From: Leucobacter sp. UCMA 4100
GTDB lineage: Bacteria; Actinomycetota; Actinomycetes; Actinomycetales; Microbacteriaceae
NCBI RefSeq assembly: GCF_027853335.1
Contig: NZ_JAFEUS010000002.1
Coordinates: forward strand, 1,472,514 to 1,536,513
Length of the DNA: 64,000 nucleotides
Direction of reading: 5' to 3'
In this document: positions 1 through 8,209 of the stretch, piece after piece
How the letters are laid out: each line of letters starts with the position of its first letter
Position numbering within the stretch: the stretch's first letter is position 1
The notes under the pieces: model-generated
What the model was told of the DNA's origin: nothing
The model's input: the letters and a program-made list of their open reading frames with translations, nothing else
Databases searched by the model: none
Made by a program: the position numbers and the translations under genes

Positions 1-170
1 CGGCCACGGCGACCGTGATGCGACCGCGGCGTTGACGAGGTCTTGTCAGGAATCTGGAACACCTGTCTCCGGGTGTTAGCACGCGAGCAGGAACCGGCTA
101 TTCGCTCCGTTTGAACACGACCCCTGCGCCAGTCGCCACCTTAAGACGGACAGGAGATCGCCCATGTTAG

Positions 171-183
171 CCACATCTTGTAG
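171..183. promoter_or_regulatory. BlaI-type operator O1 before the repressor gene
   Basis: The minus-strand reading is CTACA-AGA-TGTGG, a near copy of the CTACA-N3-TGTAG box found at eight other places in this window. It lies 22 bp before the repressor ATG, and the plus-strand TAGAGT overlapping its right edge could be the -10 element. A ribosome site (AGGAGG) follows, so this transcript has a leader. Autoregulation of the repressor is inferred from position. BlaI/MecI repressors are known to bind TACA/TGTA half-sites. Confidence 0.75.
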
Positions 184-204
184 AGTTGATCTAGGAGGTT
201 AGTT

Positions 205-582
205 ATGATTGGTGAAGTGACTCGCGAACGAGGCGAACTCGAGCAAGAGATCATGCGGTTACTGCGTGTTCAAGCCCAACCGATTGGGGCCCGGGAGCTT
301 CAGGAGATGTTCTCTGTCCAGGTGCCGGCATATACGACCCTAATGACTGTGCTTACCCGACTTGAGAAGAAGGGTGAGGTCATTCGCTCGGGGAACTCTC
401 CGCGGAAGGTGAAGTTTTACCCGGCTCGATCGGATGAGGAGCATGCGAGCCAGACCATGTTGTCTGCGCTAGGTGGCGCGGGAGATCGGCGCGCCGCACT
501 TCTGGCATTTGCTGGCAATCTCGACGAAAATGATGTGGCCCTGTTAAGTTCCTCCTTCGCGACACCTCGCAAGAAGCGCTAG
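205..582 (+). CDS. BlaI/MecI/CopY-family winged-helix repressor
   Basis: This 125-residue protein has the BlaI/MecI/CopY layout. The N-terminal winged helix carries the typical TTLMTVLTRLEKKGEV recognition segment (about residues 45-60), followed by a short C-terminal dimerisation helix. Family members repress promoters with TACA/TGTA dyads and are inactivated either by proteolysis (BlaI/MecI, with an M56 partner) or by metal (CopY). No CopY-type CxC metal hook is visible, so the partner protease encoded 8 bp downstream is the likelier input. The start has a good AGGAGG site and an operator just upstream. Copies of that operator precede copper and metallophore operons, so I infer that this is the local master regulator. 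The signal is not shown by the sequence. Confidence 0.88.
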   Translation: MIGEVTRERGELEQEIMRLLRVQAQPIGARELQEMFSVQVPAYTTLMTVLTRLEKKGEVIRSGNSPRKVKFYPARSDEEHASQTMLSALGGAGDRRAALLAFAGNLDENDVALLSSSFATPRKKR

Positions 583-590
583 CCCTGCTC

Positions 591-1409
591 GTGCTGTGGA
601 TAGTATTGGCCTGCTTCGGTGGCGCATTGTTCATGTCGCTGCTGGCCCCGCTGGTGCTGACCATCGGACGTTGGCAGCTTCTGCATCCACGGACTGCTCT
701 CACCGCTTGGTTCGGCGCGCTCTTTACCGGCATGGCGCTCATTCTGGCTAGTCTTGCGATCAGTGTGATCGGTGCAGTTTCTGCGCCGGATTATGTGGGT
801 GGGACCGAGTCTCTTCTGCTCACTGTGGTCGCTTGGCTCGGACTCGGCGTGTTCGGAGCAGTTTCAGCCATGGTTTCCGTATCGTCCGAGCCGATTGTTG
901 AGGCGCGAAGAGAAGCCTTGAAAGTGTTGGCTCCGGTAGCACGGTCTCGTGAAGCGCGACAGGGGTTCACCCTCGTGCGGGTCGACTCTGACGAGGCGGT
1001 TGCATTTGCTGTTCCAGGCAGGCGTCCCGAGATATTCGTCTCCTCAGCGGTGGAGGATTTGCTTTCTAAGGCGCAGCTGGGTGCGGTGCTCGCGCATGAA
1101 TATGCGCACCTACGCCACCGTCACGGGTGGGCGCTCCGCATTGCCGCTGTCAACGCCTTTTGCCTCGGACGCCTCCGTCCGGGCCGGGCCTTGTATCGCG
1201 CAACAACACTCCTGGTTGAACTCGCAGCCGATGATGCGGCGGCGCGTCAGGCCGGGGCCGCGAACCTTGCGAATGCGCTCACGCTGCTCGCAGAAAGCGA
1301 TGGGGATGCGGGGATGCGGCTTCGCGCGACACGTTTGACGAGTAAGCGGTGGCCATCTGCATCCCGTCGACGGCTTCCGAAGGCTCTTGCAGCGACCGTT
1401 CTTCCGTAG
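591..1409 (+). CDS. M56/M48-like membrane metallopeptidase (BlaR-like partner)
   Basis: The 272-residue protein has three N-terminal membrane spans (about residues 1-25, 38-62 and 75-97). The zinc-protease motif HEYAH follows (H169, E170, H173), with a downstream glutamate in VELAADDAA (E210) as likely third ligand. BlaR1/MecR1 proteins use such a domain to trigger loss of the partner repressor. There is no penicillin-binding sensor domain, as in many short actinobacterial M56 proteins, so the stimulus cannot be read here. The GTG start lies 8 bp after the repressor gene, so the two are one operon. The basic, low-complexity C-terminus is odd and could reflect a lost final membrane helix. Confidence 0.82.
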   Translation: MLWIVLACFGGALFMSLLAPLVLTIGRWQLLHPRTALTAWFGALFTGMALILASLAISVIGAVSAPDYVGGTESLLLTVVAWLGLGVFGAVSAMVSVSSEPIVEARREALKVLAPVARSREARQGFTLVRVDSDEAVAFAVPGRRPEIFVSSAVEDLLSKAQLGAVLAHEYAHLRHRHGWALRIAAVNAFCLGRLRPGRALYRATTLLVELAADDAAARQAGAANLANALTLLAESDGDAGMRLRATRLTSKRWPSASRRRLPKALAATVLP

Positions 1410-1623
1410 ATCTCGCAACCCGCCACGCTCGCTGGGTCGGCATTTGTGGGGCTCGAGTTCATCAATAGCTCGCTACCGAGATGATGACAAACAACAGCGT
1501 CCGCGTATAGAAACGGGCTCGGCCGAGCCGCTGCCAACTCGTGCTTCGAGAATCGCAAGGAGCCTGATCGAGCGCGACGCTCGACGACGCTGAAGCTCGC
1601 CTGCTGAACGAGTTCTTGTGCAG
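1410..1623. other. Intergenic region between convergent genes
   Basis: This stretch separates the protease gene from the convergently transcribed UDP-sugar dehydrogenase gene. I see no convincing gene. A short imperfect hairpin (TCGAGCG/CGCTCGA, 1568-1584) may contribute to termination, but it lacks a T-tract. Confidence 0.4.
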
Positions 1624-2919
1624 CTAAAGATTGAACATGCTCCGGTAGTCCCAACTGGCATTGCGCCAGTCTTCTGAGTCAAGGCAATGCCTGGCATCAA
1701 CGATAAGCGGGCGTCGAACCGTGGGGAGGAGTGCTTCCGGGTTCAGGCGCCGATATTCCGGCCAAGCCGTCGCCACTAGCGTCACGTCGGCCTCCCGCAT
1801 TGCCTGCTCGGCCGTTCGTACGAACTCAAGCCGGCTGTCCTCTCCAAGTGACGCGGTCACTACAGGATCCGCGATACGCACGCGCAGCCCGGCGTTGATG
1901 AGTGCGTCTGCGAGAGCGATCGAGGGTGACTCGCGTATATCGTCCGTCTCAGCTTTGAAGCTCGCTCCGAGGATCGCGACCTGCGACCCCTGGCGTCCAG
2001 GGAACTGTGCAATAACCCACTCGGCGATGTGCTGCCTCTGTGCGGCGTTGATTGTGTCGACTTGCGCGAAGAACTGGGCTGCCTCCATAGCGCCTGCATG
2101 CTGGGCATAGTACGCGAGCCCGCGGGTGTCTTTCGGGAGACAGCCGCCACCGTACCCCAGGCCGGGGGTCAAGTGAGAGGCGCCGATCCTGGGGTCCGCA
2201 CCGAGAAGCTGCGCCGCCTGAAGAGCATCGGCGCCACTGGTCGCGGCAAGTTGCGCGATCGTGTTGATGAAGGAGATCTTCGTGGCAAGGAACGCGTTGG
2301 TGGCGAGTTTCACGAGTTCAGCGGTCGCGAGATCCGTGATGACGCGATGAGTCCCTGTGTCGAGGATCGGTTGATAGACCTCATCGAGCCGACCAGCGGC
2401 TTCCTGGCTGCTCACACCGTAGATGAGCCGTTGGGGGGCGAGGGTGTCTCGCACTGCGGTTCCCTCTGCGAGGAACTCGGGATTCCATGCGAGCTCGGCA
2501 TCGGGACTCTCTCTGTGAAGCTGGGCAGCGAGAGCCACTGCTGTCCCGGGCGGGACCGTGCTCTTGCCGACGACGAGATCGCCTGGCTGTAAGAAGGGTA
2601 CAAGGGACCGCAGCGCGCTTTCGAGGTAGCCAGCGTTGAACCCCTCGTTAAAGGCGAGTTCGGGTGTGCCAACCGTGAGAAAGTGAACCCTTGCTCCCAT
2701 TGCGGCGCTCGGTTGGCTAGTGACGTCGAGCGTACCGTCTGTGAGTGCCGAACGGACAAGATCCGCGAGTCCAGGTTCGTGTATTTCGAGCGTGCCATCA
2801 AGAATCTTGCCGACGCGTTCCGTATTCGTTTCGATTCCGACGACCCTGTGCCCGAGCGAGGCGAGGGCGGCGGCGTGGACGAGGCCGAGACGCCCCAGCC
2901 CGATGACAGATACTCTCAT
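1624..2919 (-). CDS. UDP-glucose/GDP-mannose dehydrogenase family protein (UDP-glucose 6-dehydrogenase)
   Basis: The protein has about 431 residues from the chosen ATG. It starts with a Rossmann motif (VIGLGRLGLVHAAALASLGH), continues with the central family domain, and has the catalytic-cysteine loop GLGYGGGCLPKDT typical of UDP-glucose dehydrogenases. The enzyme oxidises a UDP-hexose to the uronic acid with 2 NAD+, supplying precursor for acidic glycans. The start was set at 2919 because it overlaps the stop of the preceding gene (ATGA). It is the last gene of the copC-PCu(A)C-DyP operon, which ties nucleotide-sugar supply to copper genes. Substrate is inferred from family, and UDP-GlcNAc or GDP-mannose is possible. 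Confidence 0.87.
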   Translation of the reverse strand: MRVSVIGLGRLGLVHAAALASLGHRVVGIETNTERVGKILDGTLEIHEPGLADLVRSALTDGTLDVTSQPSAAMGARVHFLTVGTPELAFNEGFNAGYLESALRSLVPFLQPGDLVVGKSTVPPGTAVALAAQLHRESPDAELAWNPEFLAEGTAVRDTLAPQRLIYGVSSQEAAGRLDEVYQPILDTGTHRVITDLATAELVKLATNAFLATKISFINTIAQLAATSGADALQAAQLLGADPRIGASHLTPGLGYGGGCLPKDTRGLAYYAQHAGAMEAAQFFAQVDTINAAQRQHIAEWVIAQFPGRQGSQVAILGASFKAETDDIRESPSIALADALINAGLRVRIADPVVTASLGEDSRLEFVRTAEQAMREADVTLVATAWPEYRRLNPEALLPTVRRPLIVDARHCLDSEDWRNASWDYRSMFNL

Positions 2920-3146
2920 TCGTTCTCTTCCTGAGCGCCTGGGTCCCGCTTCCCGATGCTGAAGATCCTTCTTGCGAAGCGCTTCCACAGTCGTTTCGCG
3001 CCGTAGTAGAGGTCTTCAAGCTCTTCACGGACCGTGGGAGGTTCCTCGTCTTCTCGCCTCGCAGGCCCACTCAACCCGATCCACAGGATCAGGACCATGC
3101 CCGCGAACAGCGTGGTGAGTGTAGAGAGAATGGGCCACACGGTCAC
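2916..3146 (-). CDS. Small single-span membrane protein
   Basis: This 76-residue protein has one hydrophobic helix (about residues 5-24) followed by a charged cytoplasmic tail rich in Arg, Glu and Tyr. I recognise no family. The GTG start overlaps the stop of the DyP gene (GTGA), and its own stop overlaps the start of the dehydrogenase gene, so translation is coupled on both sides. That tight packing is the main evidence that it is real. A role in anchoring or regulating the surrounding glycan or copper proteins is only a guess. Confidence 0.6.
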   Translation of the reverse strand: MTVWPILSTLTTLFAGMVLILWIGLSGPARREDEEPPTVREELEDLYYGAKRLWKRFARRIFSIGKRDPGAQEENE

Positions 3147-4438
3147 GCTTCGAAGAGGGTATGACCGATGAACTGACCTTCTTCGCATCCGGGTGGTATC
3201 GCGAACACAGCAGAGCCGATGTGCACGATCCATTCGTTGAGGAGATCGAGCTCGTCGAGGCGTCGCTGCACTGGTGCGAACTGCGTTGCAACGTTGTATT
3301 GGTAGGCGGTGAAGATGAGCCCGGAGTTCGAGATCTCATCTCCCGTGGGAAGCTGATCGTAGTTGTAGGCGCGACGGAACATCCGCTCGTGCGGGTCTGC
3401 TGAGCGAGCCCGTCGGATGTGCGCGAACTCTGCGACGACCGGGAAGCCGATCGGGGTACGAGCTTCGAAATCAGGTTCGTCGTGCTCTTTCGTACCGGTG
3501 AGTGGTGCCCCGGAGTCCATCCGGCGGCCGACCGCTTGCTCACGTCCGCTGCGGTCGAGCCGATCCCACTTGTCGAGCAGCATCTCGATTCGTCGTACGA
3601 CAAAGCCTGTTCCGCCATCGAGCCAGGCCGGGTTTGCGACGGGGCCTTTCCAGACGACGCCCGCGAAGTCGTCACTCCCCGGTGACATGTTGACCGTGCC
3701 GTCGAGCTGACCGAGGAGGTTCCGCTGGGTCCTGCCGGGCTTCTCTGAACCATAGGCTCGTCGGAACCCCTGCTGCACCCACCGCAGTGACCCGAAGGTG
3801 CGTGTGTCTTTGAGGAGCATGCGCTGAGCATGGGCCACGGTCAGTGGATCATCTGAGGCGATCTGCAGCAGCAGATCACCGTCGTTCCACTCTTCTCGGA
3901 GTTGGTCGAGCTTGAACGCCGGGATGCGGTCGAGCCAGTCGGGCAGGGCCGCAGGATTCACGACATCGACAAGGCGTCGACCGAATCCGAAGGTAATGGT
4001 GAGCCGCGCAGGCCGCAGGGAAAGCTCGGGTTCCGAATCCGCCAACGCGTAGGTTCCCTGCGTGAGCCTGGCCGCATCCTCGGTGAAGATCATCAGCATG
4101 CGCCGCACATCTTCGCGGGTGATTCCCTCTCGCAAGGTCACGGCTACCAGGGACTGGTGAGCCTGTGGCACCATTTCGATCCCCGCCTGATGGACATCAT
4201 AGAACGGGATAGTCTCACCGCCTCGCAGCTGCTCCGCATCCTCGAGCGCCTCAGCCCGTGCCGCGGCCTCTCGGCCCGTGACAAACGCATCGGCACCCAC
4301 GACCGCGACCGCTCCTGCGGCGGCCGCCACTCCACCGAACAAGAGTCGACGCCGCGACAATCCCGACGACGGGTCCTTCATGGAATCTGCTCCCGTCCCG
4401 TCAGTGGGCGCCACGTTTTCCTGCTTACTCGTCGACAT
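3143..4438 (-). CDS. Tat-exported Dyp-type heme peroxidase
   Basis: The protein has about 431 residues. A twin-arginine signal (SRRRLLFGG then a hydrophobic stretch) shows folded export. The body has the Dyp-type peroxidase signature GQLDGT, with the catalytic Asp of the GxxDG motif, and typical C-terminal segments. Dyp peroxidases use heme and H2O2. In Streptomyces a Tat-exported homologue (DtpA) is encoded beside CopC and PCu(A)C genes and helps maturation of extracellular copper enzymes, and the neighbours here are the same kinds of gene. The ATG at 4438 overlaps the end of the PCu(A)C gene. A copper-trafficking role is inferred from context. Confidence 0.87.
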   Translation of the reverse strand: MSTSKQENVAPTDGTGADSMKDPSSGLSRRRLLFGGVAAAAGAVAVVGADAFVTGREAAARAEALEDAEQLRGGETIPFYDVHQAGIEMVPQAHQSLVAVTLREGITREDVRRMLMIFTEDAARLTQGTYALADSEPELSLRPARLTITFGFGRRLVDVVNPAALPDWLDRIPAFKLDQLREEWNDGDLLLQIASDDPLTVAHAQRMLLKDTRTFGSLRWVQQGFRRAYGSEKPGRTQRNLLGQLDGTVNMSPGSDDFAGVVWKGPVANPAWLDGGTGFVVRRIEMLLDKWDRLDRSGREQAVGRRMDSGAPLTGTKEHDEPDFEARTPIGFPVVAEFAHIRRARSADPHERMFRRAYNYDQLPTGDEISNSGLIFTAYQYNVATQFAPVQRRLDELDLLNEWIVHIGSAVFAIPPGCEEGQFIGHTLFEA

Positions 4439-4967
4439 AGGTCTCGTTCGCCCCTGTGTAGTCCTTTGCCGGAGCTTCGAATTCGAAAACTGACCCATCC
4501 TCAAGCTCGAGAGCGAACGACACGGTGTTGCCGGCGAGTACGGGATCGACGATGTCCATGAGCATCAGATGGTTCGCGCCCGGTTGCAGCACGTACTCCG
4601 AGTTCGCTGGGATGACGAAGCCACCGTCTTTTTCCCGCATCACCATGTTCCCGTCCGCATTCTCGACGGTCTCATGCAATTCCATGATGGGCGAGGCGTC
4701 AGACGTGGCCGACACCACACGGATATCTTCGGCGCTGTCATTGACAAGAACTCCGAAAGCTGCGGACATGCCCGACTCGGCGGCCTTGACCCACGCGTCC
4801 TTGATGCTGATCGTCGAGGACTGTTCCTGTGTCGAGCTCTCCGACGATGCTGAAGGCGCGCCGGACTCGGTACTCACGGGAGTCGTGCTACACCCAACTA
4901 CGCCGAGTGCGAGCGCACCGGCCAGCGCGAAGGATGCGGTGACTCTGGGGAGGGAGACAGACTTCAT
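4425..4967 (-). CDS. PCu(A)C copper chaperone lipoprotein
   Basis: This 180-residue lipoprotein has a signal peptide ending in a lipobox (GVVGC), then a Ser-rich linker, then a PCu(A)C domain. The expected metal ligands are visible: ELHET, NMVM, and further on NHLMLM, matching the H-M...M...H-x-M pattern of this family. Such proteins carry Cu(I) outside the membrane and hand it to the CuA centre of cytochrome oxidase or other cuproenzymes. Its start overlaps the copC stop (ATGA), so it is translationally coupled to copC. Confidence 0.9.
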   Translation of the reverse strand: MKSVSLPRVTASFALAGALALGVVGCSTTPVSTESGAPSASSESSTQEQSSTISIKDAWVKAAESGMSAAFGVLVNDSAEDIRVVSATSDASPIMELHETVENADGNMVMREKDGGFVIPANSEYVLQPGANHLMLMDIVDPVLAGNTVSFALELEDGSVFEFEAPAKDYTGANETYVDE

Positions 4968-5599
4968 GATGTGGTTCCTTTCGAACGTCGAGAAGATCGA
5001 GTGATTGCGACACGGCCCAATGCAAACAACACCAGCGCGGCGAGCGCCCCTGCGCTCGCGAGCACCGCGGTCCGTACCGGTCCGGAACTGCCGGAGGTTT
5101 CATCGTCACTTGCGCCGTCGAGCGAGAATTCGCCCTGGTTGGCGTTGTCGGCTGCAGACGCCGGCGTGCCTGCAGATGCAGGCTCCGGGATTGGTGCCGC
5201 ATCAGTGACATCGCCGACCGAGAACAAGAAGCTCTCACTAATGGGATGCCCGTCACTCGACACGATCCGCCAGCGCACCTGATAGTTGCCGTCGGGCAGC
5301 GGGCTTTTCAACTGTTGTGTCGCGGTGAAACCGGAGAATGTTGGTTCGCCTTCTTCCCAAGATTCGCCTTCCGCGTCGACGACCATGATGATCGCACCAA
5401 CCGAAAGGGGCTCGCCAGTGAACGTCAATGCGACATCGTCAGGCGCACTATCGAAATGTTCTCCTGCGGCAGGTGTCTGATTCGTCACCTGATCATGCGC
5501 ATAGGCGGGTACCCCAGAGGCAAGGATCAGCCAGGCGATCAAACTGAGTACCCCAAGGAGTATGGCAACAGGCCGATGGGCGACGGTTTGGTGAGACAT
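4964..5599 (-). CDS. CopC-domain copper-binding membrane-anchored protein
   Basis: The protein has about 211 residues: a signal peptide ending AYA, a mature N-terminus starting HDQ, a CopC beta-barrel (about residues 35-130, with SSDGHPISESFLF near its end), a Ser/Ala linker and a C-terminal membrane helix with a basic tail. An N-terminal His after signal cleavage is the Cu(II) ligand of CopC/LPMO-like histidine-brace proteins. I chose the ATG at 5599 because a signal peptide follows at once. Operator O2 ends only 10 bp upstream and there is no ribosome site, so the mRNA may be leaderless. It is the first gene of the CopC-PCu(A)C-DyP-dehydrogenase operon. Confidence 0.88.
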   Translation of the reverse strand: MSHQTVAHRPVAILLGVLSLIAWLILASGVPAYAHDQVTNQTPAAGEHFDSAPDDVALTFTGEPLSVGAIIMVVDAEGESWEEGEPTFSGFTATQQLKSPLPDGNYQVRWRIVSSDGHPISESFLFSVGDVTDAAPIPEPASAGTPASAADNANQGEFSLDGASDDETSGSSGPVRTAVLASAGALAALVLFALGRVAITRSSRRSKGTTS

Positions 5600-5609
5600 C
5601 GCCACTACT

Positions 5610-5622
5610 CTACAACATGTAG
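5610..5622. promoter_or_regulatory. BlaI-type operator O2 before copC
   Basis: CTACA-ACA-TGTAG is a perfect dyad. On the minus strand it reads TGTAGAGT, and TAGAGT would be a -10 element placed seven bases before the copC ATG. That overlap means a bound repressor would block the promoter itself. Confidence 0.85.
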
Positions 5623-5699
5623 TTCTAAACTTGATACTCAATCGCTCCGAGTGGCACGATTCCAGCCGGGATCACCAGAACCGGCAAGATCTCCGCTGG

Positions 5700-6674
5700 T
5701 CACGCGTTCGAAGCGGGTCGCGCATGATGGATCGCGCGTCGCTTGATGAACGTCCAGGCCGCCCCGGCCCCGAGAACAACGATGGCGAGGATGACTAGCG
5801 ACAGCAACGGGATGGCTGGGGTGGTATCGCCTATGAAGCGTTGTTCCCATCCTCCCGCAGGATCCTCTCCGGTGGCCTCCCACCCGTCTGCGACGAAGCG
5901 CAGCGAAGGTGCTCCGACGCCGATGACTTGCACCGCTTCGAGGGAGGTGCCAGAAAGAGTGTCGCCGGGGAGAACCACCACGTCTTCAAGAATAGGCACC
6001 TGAGACGAGTGAGAGAACAGGGTGGTAACGTCAACCTCGAGCGCGCCAGTGACGACCGTGTTTCCGGTATTACGAAGCTCGTAGTGTGATTCGCCGCGCA
6101 TAGGCGTCAGCGGCCAGGTGCTCACTCCGTCGAGTGACAACGTGCTGGTGGCCTCGAGCTGTGTGTTTCGGTCTTCGCCTGGGATTCGGAGCAACAGTGG
6201 AAAGCTGAGGCTCCTGCCGCTGATAGCGTCGGTAACGACAAGACCAAGCGGATAGTCTCCATCGTGGGCGGTGTTGGGTACGCTGATCGTCAACGGAATG
6301 CTGCCTGAAGAGCTGGCTTGCACCTCGACTGGGCCGTCTGCTTCGGCTCTGCTCGCCCAGTTGCTCGGATCGAGACGCGAATCCGCCTCGCGGTACTCGA
6401 GCATGCCCTGCGGAGCGGATACTGCGATGGATCTGATCGATAGGGAGATCGCGTTTGCGGAGGTGTTTTCAACCTCGACGGTGATGGTGTCGCGCACGCC
6501 AGAGAACGCTTCTACCGCGACGAATGGGCCGAGTGTCGCGTCGCTCTCGGCGATCTGCACCGACCACGACCCCGAGTTCTGCTGGGTCTGGGTGGAGGGA
6601 GTCGACGCCTGAGCAGGGGTGCTAGTTCCTAGCAGCGCGAGCACCACTGCTGCAATGACTCCACGTATTCGCAT
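5700..6674 (-). CDS. Exported Ig-like-fold membrane-anchored protein (DUF916-like)
   Basis: The protein has 324 residues, with a signal peptide (residues 1-24), two predicted beta-sandwich regions rich in Thr, Val and Ser, and one C-terminal membrane helix (about 285-308) with a short basic tail. The overall architecture resembles DUF916/WxL-associated or alpha-galactosidase NEW3-type surface proteins, but no diagnostic motif is certain. It is the last gene of the KAS III, carrier-thioesterase and ligase operon, 2 bp after the ligase stop. It probably acts at the outer membrane face as an anchor or partner for the metabolite or glycan. Function is unknown. Confidence 0.7.
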   Translation of the reverse strand: MRIRGVIAAVVLALLGTSTPAQASTPSTQTQQNSGSWSVQIAESDATLGPFVAVEAFSGVRDTITVEVENTSANAISLSIRSIAVSAPQGMLEYREADSRLDPSNWASRAEADGPVEVQASSSGSIPLTISVPNTAHDGDYPLGLVVTDAISGRSLSFPLLLRIPGEDRNTQLEATSTLSLDGVSTWPLTPMRGESHYELRNTGNTVVTGALEVDVTTLFSHSSQVPILEDVVVLPGDTLSGTSLEAVQVIGVGAPSLRFVADGWEATGEDPAGGWEQRFIGDTTPAIPLLSLVILAIVVLGAGAAWTFIKRRAIHHARPASNA

Positions 6675-6676
6675 GC

Positions 6677-8209
6677 TTAGTTCACCTGCCGGTCACGGTC
6701 TAACCAGTGCTGTTCGCGCAGCGTGCGGCGCAGGATCTTCCCACTCGGGTTTCGTGGAATCATATCGACGAAGAGATACTGGGTCGGTCGTTTAAAGGCA
6801 GCAACCCGGTCTCGCAGGAAAAGTGCCAGGTCCCGACTCGTGGGTATCGTGTCGCGAGGAACGATGTAGGCAAGTACGGCTTCCCCTGCAGCATCGTCCG
6901 GTATCCCGATGACGGCAACATCCTTCACGGCTGGGTGCTCGGCAAGCGCGTTCTCGACTTCTGCGGGGAAGACGTTTTCGCCCGCGACGAGGATCATGTC
7001 TTTGACGCGGTCTTCGATGAACAGGTATCCCTCGGCATCCAGTCGGCCGGCATCTCCGGTGCGAATCCACCCGTCGATGAGAGTGTCGGCGGTCGCTTCA
7101 GGGAGGTTCCAGTATTCGAGCATCGCTGCGGGGGTGCGCAGCCACACTTCCCCGACTTCTCCTTGAGGCATCGGAGATCCGTCCTCATCGATGATGCGCA
7201 CTTCTATTCCGGGGTAGGGGCGACCGGCTGCTCGTAGCCTCATGGAATCCGGGCCGTGCTGGTCGGGCGGGAGGCAGATAGCGGTGTTGCCGGTTTCTGT
7301 GAGGCCGTAGATCTGTGCGAAGTCAGCGCCGAAGTCGCGGGCAGCGCGGCGGAGCAACGACTCGGTGATGGGGGCGCCACCGTAGATGATCTTTCGGAGG
7401 GTCGTGAAGTCGCTGAGGCTCCCCGGTGTGTCGAGGATTTGTCGCAGCATCGTGGGCACGGCGATCGCGGTGGTGATGCCCAGGGAACGGATGGCCGTGC
7501 GTGCGGTCACTGCGTCGAACTCCGGCATGCTGAAAACCGTCGCCCCAGCGTGGAACGCTTGAGTGGCGTACCAGAGCCCGCCAACGTGGAATCCGGGGAT
7601 TCCGATCATTGCGATATCGCCATCGCGCCAATCGATCCAGTCGAGGTTCGCGTTGCCAAGTGCGTCGCGGATTGCGGTGAAGCTGCGCTGCCCGAGTACG
7701 ACGCCTTTCGGGAGGCCGGTGGTGCCACTGGTGTAGAGCTGCGCGATCGGTGTATCCGGGTGCGCCTCGAACGGCGCGGCATCGGATCCGGAGTCTCGCC
7801 AGACAGTGAAGCTCGGGAGATCTGCGATGATCTCGGTGCGGCCGGTGAGCCCTGCGAGGGGGTGGTCGTGGTCGATGAATACGAGTGCTGCGTCTGCGTC
7901 GTCCACAATATGCTCCACTTCTGCGGCAGACAGAGCGGGGTTGATGGGGACGAGCACTGCGCCGGTGGCGGAGGCGGCGAAGAGGAGTTCCCAGTAGCTC
8001 GGGATCTCGCGCCCGAGGCAGGCGATGCGGTCGCCGGGACGAATGCCTGCGGAGCGGAGCGCGCCGGCGAGGCGAGTGCTGCGGTGGTAAAGCTCCCTGT
8101 AGCTGACGGTGGCGCCTGTCGGGGTGAGAATCGCGGCATGCTCAGGAGCATGCTGCGCGTGGAACGCGATCGTGTTGTTGAGGGTGGTGAGATTGGGATG
8201 GAAGATCAC
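6677..8209 (-). CDS. Acyl-CoA/acyl-ACP ligase (AMP-forming, ANL superfamily)
   Basis: This 510-residue adenylating enzyme has the ATP-binding loop LYTSGTTGLPKG, the GWIRTGDAGRLD motif, the hinge region DRVKDMILVAGENVFPAEVE and the C-terminal catalytic lysine in NPSGKILRRT. It activates a carboxylic acid as acyl-AMP and transfers it to CoA or a carrier protein. The GTG start overlaps the stop of the carrier-thioesterase gene. In isonitrile metallophore pathways an equivalent ligase (ScoC in Streptomyces, FadD10 in Mycobacterium tuberculosis) loads the unsaturated fatty acid on its carrier. The adjacent carrier domain and shared operators make that role likely here, but it is inferred. Confidence 0.85.
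   Translation of the reverse strand: MIFHPNLTTLNNTIAFHAQHAPEHAAILTPTGATVSYRELYHRSTRLAGALRSAGIRPGDRIACLGREIPSYWELLFAASATGAVLVPINPALSAAEVEHIVDDADAALVFIDHDHPLAGLTGRTEIIADLPSFTVWRDSGSDAAPFEAHPDTPIAQLYTSGTTGLPKGVVLGQRSFTAIRDALGNANLDWIDWRDGDIAMIGIPGFHVGGLWYATQAFHAGATVFSMPEFDAVTARTAIRSLGITTAIAVPTMLRQILDTPGSLSDFTTLRKIIYGGAPITESLLRRAARDFGADFAQIYGLTETGNTAICLPPDQHGPDSMRLRAAGRPYPGIEVRIIDEDGSPMPQGEVGEVWLRTPAAMLEYWNLPEATADTLIDGWIRTGDAGRLDAEGYLFIEDRVKDMILVAGENVFPAEVENALAEHPAVKDVAVIGIPDDAAGEAVLAYIVPRDTIPTSRDLALFLRDRVAAFKRPTQYLFVDMIPRNPSGKILRRTLREQHWLDRDRQVN

Noticed and set aside
1-170. Possible end of an upstream gene
   Set aside because: No frame with recognisable motifs could be followed into the window.
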